From positions 1-10,060 of the forward strand of contig CAKRTP010000063.1 in assembly GCA_934402155.1 (NCBI GenBank): a stretch of 10,060 bases of DNA, in the 5' to 3' direction. Shown one piece after another: positions 1 through 6,015 of the stretch. Position 1 is the first letter of the stretch. Every line of letters begins with the position of its first letter. Below the pieces are notes generated by a model. It ran no database searches. It saw only the letters and a program-made list of their open reading frames with translations, and had not been told where the DNA came from. The DNA comes from an uncultured Blautia sp. (lineage in GTDB: Bacteria > Bacillota > Clostridia > Lachnospirales > Lachnospiraceae). The translations under genes were made by a program, and so were the position numbers.

Positions 1-1458
1 GGCAAGCGAGATTGCCTGACTGTCATAATCTCCACTCGGTGTACAGGTTCCTGCAATCTGACATCCTGCCTGTGGTGTTGAGTGAACGATCACTGCACTC
101 TTATCCGGACACTGTCCGAGAACGATCCATGTGTGACCGTCATCATAACCGATGTCACCTGGCTGCATCTTCCACTCTGTCTTTGACAGATAGTTCTGAT
201 TCACAATCTGTCCCCATTTGAGTGTATTCTGATAATAAGGACCGATCTCTCCGGAAACAACCGTATATCCGCCGCCCTCTCCGGACTGTGAATGCATTAC
301 CTGATAGGATGCCCAGCCAACAAAGCCTGAACAATCCAGACCCTTGGCTCTGTTTGCGTCACTTAAATCTCTGTAATTATTGTAATCATAACTGCTGCTC
401 TGGCTGTTGTACCAGGAAACCCAGATTGGGCTTACTCCCTTTCTGGTGGAGTCGTTCCATCCGCCTCCCCATACATACAAAGCCTTACCTACCGGCTGTA
501 ACGCTCCGGCAAGATAGTTCTTGATCGTTCTTGCGGATGTCGGTGTAGTCGGAGTAATACCGGAGTCACTGTCATAGGAATCTGTCAGAACTCCGCTGGA
601 ATCAAATACATAATACTTCCCGTCCAGCAGAATCGTTCCTGTTGTGATCAGCAGAGTATCCGGATTAAAATAATATTTTTTGCCGTCCACAGTCACCCAG
701 CCGCCGGTAGCCACTCCTGTACGGGTATGGAAATAATATGTATTTCCGCTGACTTTCTTGATGCCCTTGTACATTACCCCGTTACTTAGTGCAAAGTAAC
801 GGCGCTCACCCTTACTGTTCTTAAGCCAGCCTGTTGCCATTATATAGGTCTTTGCCCTGAAATAGCGCACATTGCCGTTTGATGCTGTCAGAAATCCGCT
901 CTTTGATGCACCTGTTGTTTTGTCAAAGTAATAACAGTAAGAGCCGATTTTTTTAAGGCCTTTGTACATCACTCCATTTGATGGTGCAAAATACCATTTC
1001 TCACCTTTGCTGTTCTTCATCCAGCCGGTTGCCATTTCATAGGTGTCTGATGCAAAATACCTTACATTGCCATTCTTGGCCTTAAGAAATCCACTTTCCG
1101 AATAGCCTGTAACAGAGTTAAAATAATAATATTTTCCCTCAACATTCCTGAGACCTCTGTACATCACTCCTGTACGGGAATCAAAATATCTCTTTGGTCC
1201 CTTTGAACTCTTCTGCCACCCCCTGTAGAGTTCACCTGTCTTCGTATTCAGAAAATACTTGTTGCTGCCAAGTGTAAGCCATCCCTTAAGCATCTTCCCA
1301 TTCTTATAATAGTAGGTTTTTCCGTTGATCACACGAAACCCTGTTGTTGCTGCAGCCTGAGCTTCTACGGTTGTTGCCTGTAAAGCAAAGCCTGCGGCAA
1401 AAAGCATAAGCCCCAGAAGTATCCCCAAAAGACCAGCCTTCTTACATACCTTCCTCAT
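1..1458 (-). CDS. Secreted NlpC/P60-type peptidoglycan hydrolase with N-terminal cell-wall-binding repeats (C-terminus outside window)
   Basis: Open reading frame of 486 codons from ATG 1456-1458 that runs off the left edge with no stop. The start has an AGAGGA ribosome site about 8 bases upstream. Residues 1-34 form a signal peptide: MRKVCKKAG, a hydrophobic stretch, then an Ala-rich AQAAA end. Residues about 38-310 are aromatic/glycine-rich cell-wall-binding repeats (KTYYYKNGK, GVMYKGLKK, MATGWLKNSKGER), including a 65-residue module present three times. The catalytic domain follows: YVWGGG at 328-333, LDCSGFVGW with Cys376 as likely nucleophile, DDGHTW with His442 as likely base, and His459 as candidate third residue. 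Family knowledge says such enzymes hydrolyse the D-Glu-meso-DAP region of stem peptides outside the cell. About 40 residues separate YVWGG from DCSG, longer than in compact NlpC/P60 domains. It has its own promoter and a WalR-like box. Domain call is firm; exact bond cut is inferred. Confidence 0.9.
   Translation of the reverse strand, partial: MRKVCKKAGLLGILLGLMLFAAGFALQATTVEAQAAATTGFRVINGKTYYYKNGKMLKGWLTLGSNKYFLNTKTGELYRGWQKSSKGPKRYFDSRTGVMYRGLRNVEGKYYYFNSVTGYSESGFLKAKNGNVRYFASDTYEMATGWMKNSKGEKWYFAPSNGVMYKGLKKIGSYCYYFDKTTGASKSGFLTASNGNVRYFRAKTYIMATGWLKNSKGERRYFALSNGVMYKGIKKVSGNTYYFHTRTGVATGGWVTVDGKKYYFNPDTLLITTGTILLDGKYYVFDSSGVLTDSYDSDSGITPTTPTSARTIKNYLAGALQPVGKALYVWGGGWNDSTRKGVSPIWVSWYNSQSSSYDYNNYRDLSDANRAKGLDCSGFVGWASYQVMHSQSGEGGGYTVVSGEIGPYYQNTLKWGQIVNQNYLSKTEWKMQPGDIGYDDGHTWIVLGQCPDKSAVIVHSTPQAGCQIAGTCTPSGDYDSQAISLA
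733..1317 (-). repeat. Tandem 65-residue cell-wall-binding modules (195-bp period)
   Basis: Within the hydrolase gene, the segment encoding GVMY(K/R)G(L/I) recurs with exact 195-base spacing: the shared 'acat' of this motif lies at 771, 966 and 1161. The two inner modules each run through ...SGFL(K/T)A, NGNVRYF, MATGW(M/L)KNSKGE and YFA. The third copy diverges after its first 20 or so residues. Divergence at DNA level is considerable, so this is an old in-frame duplication, not a recent one. The outer bounds given are approximate. Confidence 0.85.
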
Positions 1459-1498
1459 ATAAAATCCTCTTTCCGAAAAATTTATTATTACTTTTTTC

Positions 1499-1525
1499 GT
1501 TACATTTCTTTACAATATTATTACA
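1499..1525 (-). promoter_or_regulatory. WalR (YycF)-like binding box in the leader of the NlpC/P60 gene
   Basis: Read on the minus strand, 1525-1509 is TGTAAT-N5-TGTAAA, an exact match to the Bacillus WalR consensus TGT(A/T)A(A/T/C)-N5-TGT(A/T)A(A/T/C). A third half-site, TGTAAC, follows at 1504-1499 after four bases. The box lies just downstream of the -10 element, roughly +8 to +24 of the expected start, which would suit repression or blocking of early elongation. WalR controls cell-wall hydrolases, including NlpC/P60 enzymes, in other Firmicutes, so the match fits the gene it precedes. PhoP boxes are similar and the region is AT-rich, so this is inferred. Confidence 0.5.
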
Positions 1526-1538
1526 ATACCATGTAGGT

Positions 1539-1567
1539 ATTATATCGCAAGAATTTTAATCCGTCAA
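1539..1567 (-). promoter_or_regulatory. Sigma-A promoter of the NlpC/P60 gene
   Basis: On the minus strand, TTGACG (1567-1562) and TATAAT (1544-1539) are separated by exactly 17 bases, a near-perfect vegetative promoter. Transcription should start near 1532, giving a leader of about 75 nt. A 6-bp inverted repeat, AATACC-N5-GGTATT (1525-1541), overlaps the downstream edge of the -10 element and could be an operator half. Confidence 0.85.
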
Positions 1568-1594
1568 TATAAAGATGAAGGTCTGTGTGAATAT

Positions 1595-1622
1595 AAAAGA
1601 AGCGGGAAAGCCCGCTTCTTTT
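1595..1622 (-). terminator. Rho-independent terminator after ddh
   Basis: A perfect 8-bp stem GAAGCGGG (1599-1606) / CCCGCTTC (1611-1618) with a 4-base loop, extended by AAAA/TTTT pairs on both sides. On the minus strand it is followed by TTTTATAT, 16 bases after the ddh stop. The symmetry of the A and T runs means it could also work for plus-strand transcripts. It isolates ddh from the NlpC/P60 promoter just downstream. Confidence 0.9.
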
Positions 1623-1637
1623 AATAAATATATTTTA

Positions 1638-2624
1638 TTACAGCAGATGTTTACGAAGTTCTGCTCCGTCTTTTGCGCTTAAGTATGCCGGTGCAACGTC
1701 AAATACAGTTTTGCATCCCTTCTGTCCTTCCTGGCTCATTCGGTATGCAGCTCTCGCATATGCGGCAATCACAGAAGAAGTAAATTCCGGATTGGAATCC
1801 AGCTTCAGACTGTACTCAATCACATGGCTGTTCTCATCATTCCATCCTGTTTTGCCGGAACGGATAACAAATCCACCATGTGGAATGCCACTGTGATCAC
1901 GCTTCAGTTCTTCTTCTGAAATAAAATGTACTGTTGTGTCATAATCTGCAAAATAGTTCGGCATAGTTTTGATCTCATTCTCAATACGCGCAAGATCTGC
2001 ACCTTCCTCTGCCACTACGAAACACTCTCTTGTATGTTTCTGTCTTGTTGTGAGTTCCGGATTCTCTCCGTTTCTCACAGCTTCCAGTGCTGACTCTACC
2101 GGAATCGTATACTGTTTGCCATCTTTGACACCGTCAATCCTGCGGATTGCATCAGAATGTCCCTGACTCACGCCTCTTCCCCAGAATGTATAATCTTTAC
2201 CATCGGTAAGGATCGCATTTGCATACAGTCTGTTCAGAGAAAACATTCCCGGATCCCAGCCTACGGAAATAATTCCTACATGTCCACTCTCAGAAGCCGC
2301 TTTGTCCACATTTGCAAAATGTTCCGGAATCTTTGCGTGGGTATCAAAGCTGTCTACAACATTAAACCACTGTGCAAATTTCGGTGTCTGCTCCGGAAGA
2401 TCTGTTGCGCTTCCTCCGCAGAGGATCAGGACATCTATCTCATCTTTCATTTTTTCTGCTTCATCTACATGATAAACTCTGGCTGTATCTGTGAGGATGT
2501 TTACTGTTGCAGGATCACGACGTGTAAAAACTGCTGCAAGTTCAAGATCCGGATTGTGCTTGATCGCACACTCTACGCCTCTTCCAAGATTACCATAACC
2601 TAAAATTCCAATACGAATACTCAT
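1638..2624 (-). CDS. ddh: Meso-diaminopimelate D-dehydrogenase
   Basis: Catalyses the NADPH-dependent reductive amination of L-2-amino-6-oxopimelate (open form of tetrahydrodipicolinate) to meso-diaminopimelate, the one-step branch of lysine and peptidoglycan precursor synthesis, in the cytoplasm. The 328 residues equal the usual family length. Residues 5-16 (IGILGYGNLGRG) form the NADP-binding Rossmann turn. Asp94, Asp124 (GWDPGMFSLNR), Trp148 (FWGRGVSQGHS), Thr173, Arg199 and His249 (PHGGF) fall where the substrate-binding residues of the Corynebacterium enzyme are expected, with an offset of four to five. The start has a strong AGGAGGA at 2634-2640 about 10 bases upstream. It has its own promoter and terminator, so it is probably monocistronic. 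The next gene is a peptidoglycan hydrolase whose substrate class contains the product of this enzyme. Confidence 0.95.
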   Translation of the reverse strand: MSIRIGILGYGNLGRGVECAIKHNPDLELAAVFTRRDPATVNILTDTARVYHVDEAEKMKDEIDVLILCGGSATDLPEQTPKFAQWFNVVDSFDTHAKIPEHFANVDKAASESGHVGIISVGWDPGMFSLNRLYANAILTDGKDYTFWGRGVSQGHSDAIRRIDGVKDGKQYTIPVESALEAVRNGENPELTTRQKHTRECFVVAEEGADLARIENEIKTMPNYFADYDTTVHFISEEELKRDHSGIPHGGFVIRSGKTGWNDENSHVIEYSLKLDSNPEFTSSVIAAYARAAYRMSQEGQKGCKTVFDVAPAYLSAKDGAELRKHLL

Positions 2625-2666
2625 TTTAAGATTTCCTCCTGCACTTTATTACGATAATACAATACT

Positions 2667-2695
2667 ATGATAATATCACCTTTATCAAATGTCAA
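2667..2695 (-). promoter_or_regulatory. Sigma-A promoter of ddh
   Basis: On the minus strand, TTGACA (2695-2690), a 17-base spacer and TATCAT (2672-2667). The -35 box begins only 8 bases after the stop codon of the J-protein gene, and I see no terminator between them, so some ddh message may also come by read-through. Two similar 10-mers (2651-2660 and 2667-2676, core A(C/T)GATAATA) repeat 16 bases apart over the -10 and start region. Their meaning is unknown. Confidence 0.8.
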
Positions 2696-2703
2696 TCTTT
2701 TTA

Positions 2704-3342
2704 TCAGCAGCAGAACACACCGCCGCCCGGACAGCATAAGCCGCAAAGCATATTTGCAAGACAGAGTTTCATGCAGTAATCACTTCCATCCATCGGCATT
2801 CCGCCAAAAGGATTCTGCTGTTCCTGATACCAGGTTCCACCGCCTTCCATTCTCTGCAGCAGCATTCGATACTGCATATTATCCGGTTCCATATTGACTG
2901 CCGTGCGAATATCATTGAGTGCATTGACATTATTTCCCAGACCCATATTTGCCATTGCTGAAAGGTAATACCACTCACCATTTCTCTGTTTCAAAGAGGA
3001 CAGTACATTCATTGCCTCCTGAAAATGACGGCTCTGGATATAATTGGCTGCTGCCTGCCTGCGGATTGCTTCCTCATCCTGATATCCACCAGTCTTACGC
3101 CCTGAGAAGCCGCCATAATAGCCGCCTCCTGTATTGCCATAGGAAGAACCATACTCTTTTTCTTTCATGATCTGCTCATAAGCCTGCTGGACTTCCTTAA
3201 ACTTCTCTTCTGCCTGTTCTTTATTCGGATTATTAATATTTGCATCCGGATGGTATTTCCTGCTCAGCCTCCGATATGCTTTTTTTATCTCTTCATCAGA
3301 TGCATCCCTGGAAACACCAAGGACACTGTATGGATCAAACAT
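2704..3342 (-). CDS. J-domain (DnaJ-like) protein with TPR-like segment and cysteine-rich C-terminal tail
   Basis: A 212-residue protein. Residues 3-65 are a J-domain ([27 protein letters not shown]) with the essential HPD at 31-33, so it should stimulate the ATPase of an Hsp70/DnaK. A Gly/Tyr-rich linker follows (66-88), then a helical region (89-165) resembling TPR repeats ([38 protein letters not shown]). The tail has seven cysteines in the last 23 residues (190, 194, 200, 203, 204, 211, 212) and ends Phe-Cys-Cys. There is no zinc-finger domain of true DnaJ, so this is a specialised co-chaperone. The frame is open 15 codons further upstream, but ATG 3342 is preferred: it has AGGAGA 6 bases upstream and gives the J-domain its normal start. 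It overlaps the DUF5685 stop by 8 bases, implying translational coupling. Client unknown. Confidence 0.88.
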   Translation of the reverse strand: MFDPYSVLGVSRDASDEEIKKAYRRLSRKYHPDANINNPNKEQAEEKFKEVQQAYEQIMKEKEYGSSYGNTGGGYYGGFSGRKTGGYQDEEAIRRQAAANYIQSRHFQEAMNVLSSLKQRNGEWYYLSAMANMGLGNNVNALNDIRTAVNMEPDNMQYRMLLQRMEGGGTWYQEQQNPFGGMPMDGSDYCMKLCLANMLCGLCCPGGGVFCC

Positions 3343-4180
3343 GTTCTTTCTCCTGCTCTTTCTTCCTTTTGCCGGACACCGCTTCAAATCTGCACCAGAC
3401 TCCGGAATACAGAATATTCCTCAATATGTCAGTGTACATAACAATAGGAAGCTTCTCAAATTCCCTGCAGACTTCTGCCATCATCATGATCATCATCTGC
3501 CGTGCCTGTTCATCAAACCCTTCCATTATATAACTTTCAGAAAAAGGATTGTAATTTCCTTTTTTGATGTCATCTTCCACATCATCATAAGCATCCATCA
3601 GATAAATAAATTTACCCAGGAAAAATCCCATTCTGCGAAGTGTCGGCTCCCACAAATCTTCCCGATATGCAAAAATCTCTTCCATGATCTTTCCGAAACA
3701 TCCTGAAACGCGATCGATATCCTTTTCTCCGGCCTTTTCCATCTCGGACAGGCTGTTCAGAAGAGATACTATCGTATCTGCTTTTCTGCGCCATCGGGCT
3801 TCTGCTGTTTTTTCTTTTCCTCTGAGAATATTTCCATACAGAAGACTCAGAAGTTTTTTTTCATCCTTCCAGTCATCCCTGCACTTATAGTATGCAAGAA
3901 AAACATTCATATCTGCCGCATATTCTGTAATAAGATTTTTGCGGACAGGCTGTTTTTGTACAGGATGGATAATGCACCTCGTTGTTCCCTTCTTCGTCGG
4001 CGGCTCATAAAGTCCGCTCAGGAGAAGAATTACAAAAGTCATATCATACGTCAGTGAAATCTGTCCTGCAACTCCATAGCGTTCTCGCAGTTCCCGGCAA
4101 AGTCCACAGTAAAAAGAACGATACAGGTCAAAATCTTTAAACTTGATTTCAGGCTTGTTCATTACTACATAACCAAACAT
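3335..4180 (-). CDS. DUF5685 family protein, unknown function; aspartate-rich motifs and possible metal site
   Basis: A 281-residue, mainly helical cytoplasmic protein starting [14 protein letters not shown], which I recognise from memory as the DUF5685 family. No function is established. Visible features are YCGLC (Cys25, Cys28) and RCIIHP (Cys69, His72), together a possible CxxC plus CxxH metal site; [10 protein letters not shown] with an Asp-rich DDxxD at 102-106; and [17 protein letters not shown] at 188-204 followed by KKGNYNP (207-212). The latter resembles the second Asp-rich motif of squalene/phytoene synthases (NxxxDVxxDxxxGRxYxP pattern), which suggests a terpenoid-synthase-like fold, though this is only my reading. 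Start at 4180 is chosen over an upstream in-frame ATG (4195) because GGAGGA lies between them and family members start at MFGY. It follows the zinc-ribbon gene by 35 bases and overlaps the J-protein gene, so the three are probably made together. Confidence 0.82.
   Translation of the reverse strand: MFGYVVMNKPEIKFKDFDLYRSFYCGLCRELRERYGVAGQISLTYDMTFVILLLSGLYEPPTKKGTTRCIIHPVQKQPVRKNLITEYAADMNVFLAYYKCRDDWKDEKKLLSLLYGNILRGKEKTAEARWRRKADTIVSLLNSLSEMEKAGEKDIDRVSGCFGKIMEEIFAYREDLWEPTLRRMGFFLGKFIYLMDAYDDVEDDIKKGNYNPFSESYIMEGFDEQARQMMIMMMAEVCREFEKLPIVMYTDILRNILYSGVWCRFEAVSGKRKKEQEKEHV
3349..3354 (-). promoter_or_regulatory. Ribosome binding site deciding the J-protein start
   Basis: AGGAGA on the minus strand lies 6 bases before ATG 3342, inside the last codons of the DUF5685 gene. 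The longer alternative start at 3387 would add a basic, non-conserved 15-residue extension. Confidence 0.7.
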
Positions 4181-4183
4181 AAA

Positions 4184-4189
4184 TCCTCC
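4184..4189 (-). promoter_or_regulatory. Ribosome binding site deciding the DUF5685 start
   Basis: GGAGGA on the minus strand ends three bases before ATG 4180. The spacing is short but workable. The upstream in-frame ATG at 4195 would place this site inside the coding region and has no comparable site of its own. Confidence 0.65.
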
Positions 4190-4215
4190 GGTCATATACT
4201 GCCTTCAACAGGCAT

Positions 4216-4620
4216 TCAGCTTTTTTTGACAAATTTTGTGTGGCATTTCGGACAGTCGATTTCGATCTTGCCCTTACCTCTCGGTATACGAATCTTCTGT
4301 TTACAGTTTGGACAGGAATAAATATGATATTCCTTTCTTTGCTGCAGGATGTTTTTTTCACGCTGAAACCTCTGTCTTATCCCTGAAGTGACCGACAGGT
4401 ATTTCTGGTTTTCGGCATAGCGTTTCTGTATGTCTCTGGAAAGCATTCTGTAATAAGTATAAAGAATTGCAAGCAGACCAAGTGTGTCAAATGCTGCCCC
4501 AACCCGATTTCGAATAAACATCGACAAAATGATCGATACAATTGCCAGTCCCATTGTAAACCTTGCAAACGCATCTACTCCATAACGACCTTCCATAAAT
4601 TTTATAAACTTTTCCTTCAT
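4216..4620 (-). CDS. Small membrane protein with C-terminal zinc ribbon
   Basis: A 134-residue protein I cannot assign to a characterised family. Two hydrophobic segments, about residues 21-36 (MGLAIVSIILSMFI) and 42-58 (AAFDTLGLLAILYTYY), are joined by a short basic turn (RNR), suggesting a membrane hairpin with both ends in the cytoplasm. Residues 60-98 are charged and helical. The C-terminus is a rubredoxin/zinc-ribbon knuckle pair, CPNC at 103-106 and CPKC at 123-126, typical of a Zn(II) site. The start has AAGGA about 7 bases upstream. It lies 53 bases after the methyltransferase gene with no terminator or convincing promoter between, and 35 bases before the DUF5685 gene, so it probably belongs to the same operon. 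A membrane anchor or sensor role for the DUF5685/J-protein pair is inference. Confidence 0.85.
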   Translation of the reverse strand: MKEKFIKFMEGRYGVDAFARFTMGLAIVSIILSMFIRNRVGAAFDTLGLLAILYTYYRMLSRDIQKRYAENQKYLSVTSGIRQRFQREKNILQQRKEYHIYSCPNCKQKIRIPRGKGKIEIDCPKCHTKFVKKS

Positions 4621-4673
4621 GCAAGTCCTTCTTTCTTTAATGATGTCAATAATAATTATGTACTGATCCTGAT

Positions 4674-5876
4674 TTATTTATCGTCACAGACCTGGAAGAT
4701 GTAGAATTTCAGATAATATGACTCGTCTGATGACCACAGGATCGGATGATCCGGTGCCTGTGTTCTGTATTCTACCTGACGCAGTCTCTTATGGGCGCTT
4801 CGTGCTGCCTGGCCGATCGTTTTTGTAAAAAGCTCATAATCCATAAAATGAGAACAGGAACAGGTTGCCAGAAATCCTCCGTCCTTAACAAGTTTCATTC
4901 CTCGAAGATTGATTTCTCTGTATCCCTTGACTGCATTCCTGATCGAACTGCGTGACTTGGTAAATGCCGGAGGATCAAGAATCACGACATCGTATTTCTC
5001 CCCGGCTTCTGCCAGATTCGGAAGCAGCTCAAATACATCTTCGCAAATAAATCTGACTCTGTCTTCCAGACCATTTAACTTTGCATTTTTCTGTGCCTGG
5101 CGGACTGCCAATTCTGACGCATCCACACCGGTAACTTCTCCGGCTCCGGCAATTCCTGCATTCAGTGCAAAAGAACCTGTATGCGTAAAACAATCCAGAA
5201 CTTTTGCGCCCTTGCAAAGTTTCTGAATCGCAAGACGGTTGTATTTCTGATCCAGGAAAAATCCTGTCTTCTGTCCGTCTTTCACATCAACCTGATATCT
5301 GACCCCATTCTCAACGATCTCAACCAATGTAGGAAATTCCGGTCCGATAAATCCCTTGTGAAGTTCCATGCCTTCCTGTTTGCGGACTTTGGCATCACTT
5401 CTCTCATAAACTCCACGGATTTTGATTCCATCCTCTGCAAGCACTTCCTTAATGAGTTCCAGTATCATTTCTTTCCAGCGGTCAATCCCCAGTGCCAGAG
5501 ACTGCACAACAAGAATATCCTCAAATTTGTCAACTGTAAGACCCGGGAAGAAATCTGCTTCACCAAAGATCAGACGACAACTTGAAGTATCGGTTACCTT
5601 TTTTCTGTATTCCCATGCATCTCTCACTCTTTTCTCAAAAAATGCCTCATCAATACGCTGATTCTCATCTCTTGTAAGAAGACGTACTGTGATCTTGGAA
5701 TTCGTGTTGATAAATCCTCTTCCCAGCGGATATCCGTCAAAATCATGTACCAGAACGATATCACCATTGACAAAACTTCCCATAATACTGGAAATCTCAT
5801 TATCAAATACCCACATTCCACCGGATTTGAGAAGACGTCCTTCTCCTTTTTTCAGTGTGACCACTGCAAGACTCAT
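4674..5876 (-). CDS. rlmI: Class I SAM-dependent rRNA methyltransferase, RlmI-like (23S rRNA m5C)
   Basis: A 400-residue cytoplasmic enzyme of the RlmI/YccW type, predicted to methylate C5 of a cytosine in 23S rRNA (C1962 in E. coli). Residues 1-75 form a PUA RNA-binding domain (GEGRLLKSGGMWVFDNEI, GDIVLVHDFDG). Residues 76-195 form the central RlmI-type domain (GEADFFPGLTVDKF). Residues 196-400 form the Rossmann methyltransferase: KTGFFLDQ (203-210), SAM-binding VLDCFTHTGSFAL (226-238), acidic VDASE (251-255), DPPAF (301-305) and TCSCS (338-342), which holds candidate catalytic cysteines. Length matches the family. ATG 5876 is chosen because AAGGGG precedes it and the PUA domain starts there. 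A longer in-frame start at 5945 would cover the promoter. It probably heads an operon with the downstream zinc-ribbon, DUF5685 and J-protein genes. Confidence 0.9.
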   Translation of the reverse strand: MSLAVVTLKKGEGRLLKSGGMWVFDNEISSIMGSFVNGDIVLVHDFDGYPLGRGFINTNSKITVRLLTRDENQRIDEAFFEKRVRDAWEYRKKVTDTSSCRLIFGEADFFPGLTVDKFEDILVVQSLALGIDRWKEMILELIKEVLAEDGIKIRGVYERSDAKVRKQEGMELHKGFIGPEFPTLVEIVENGVRYQVDVKDGQKTGFFLDQKYNRLAIQKLCKGAKVLDCFTHTGSFALNAGIAGAGEVTGVDASELAVRQAQKNAKLNGLEDRVRFICEDVFELLPNLAEAGEKYDVVILDPPAFTKSRSSIRNAVKGYREINLRGMKLVKDGGFLATCSCSHFMDYELFTKTIGQAARSAHKRLRQVEYRTQAPDHPILWSSDESYYLKFYIFQVCDDK

Positions 5877-5883
5877 ATTATTT

Positions 5884-5889
5884 CCCCTT
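5884..5889 (-). promoter_or_regulatory. Ribosome binding site deciding the RlmI-like start
   Basis: AAGGGG on the minus strand, seven bases before ATG 5876. It supports the short start over the longer in-frame ATG at 5945. Confidence 0.7.
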
Positions 5890-5924
5890 TCGGCTGTAGT
5901 TCCCTTTATTTTAGCACAGATGTT

Positions 5925-5953
5925 TTTATAATTCCAGTTTTTCACCTCTACAA
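5925..5953 (-). promoter_or_regulatory. Probable sigma-A promoter of the RlmI-like operon
   Basis: On the minus strand, TTGTAG (5953-5948), a 17-base spacer and TATAAA (5930-5925). An alternative extended -10, TGC-TAAAAT, lies slightly downstream with a poor -35. Both fall in the gap after the DUF1002 terminator and before the chosen start. Confidence 0.55.
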
Positions 5954-5961
5954 GAAAAAAG

Positions 5962-6005
5962 AAAAGCCACAGCTTCTCTGAATACTCAGAAAAGCTGCGG
6001 CTTTT
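5962..6005 (-). terminator. Rho-independent terminator after the DUF1002 gene
   Basis: Long hairpin of about 17 paired bases: AAAAGCC-CAGCTT...CTGA on one arm and TCAG...AAGCTG-GGCTTTT on the other, with one mismatch and a small AATAC loop. On the minus strand it is followed by CTTTTTTC and lies 10 bases after the stop codon. Confidence 0.9.
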
Positions 6006-6015
6006 GCATTACTGA

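Noticed and set aside
12..524. Two plus-strand open frames (69 and 100 residues)
   Set aside because: They lie antisense to the NlpC/P60 catalytic domain, whose YVWGG and DCSG motifs on the minus strand are clear. No ribosome site or protein-like composition is seen on the plus strand.
733..1317. 195-bp periodicity as a CRISPR or mobile repeat array
   Set aside because: The copies are in frame, diverged and encode recognisable wall-binding modules inside one gene. No spacer structure or terminal inverted repeats are present.
4644..4649. TTGACA on the minus strand before the zinc-ribbon gene, as a promoter -35 box
   Set aside because: At 16-18 bases downstream there is only ACTTGC-like sequence overlapping the start codon, with no -10 element, so it is probably chance in an AT-rich gap.
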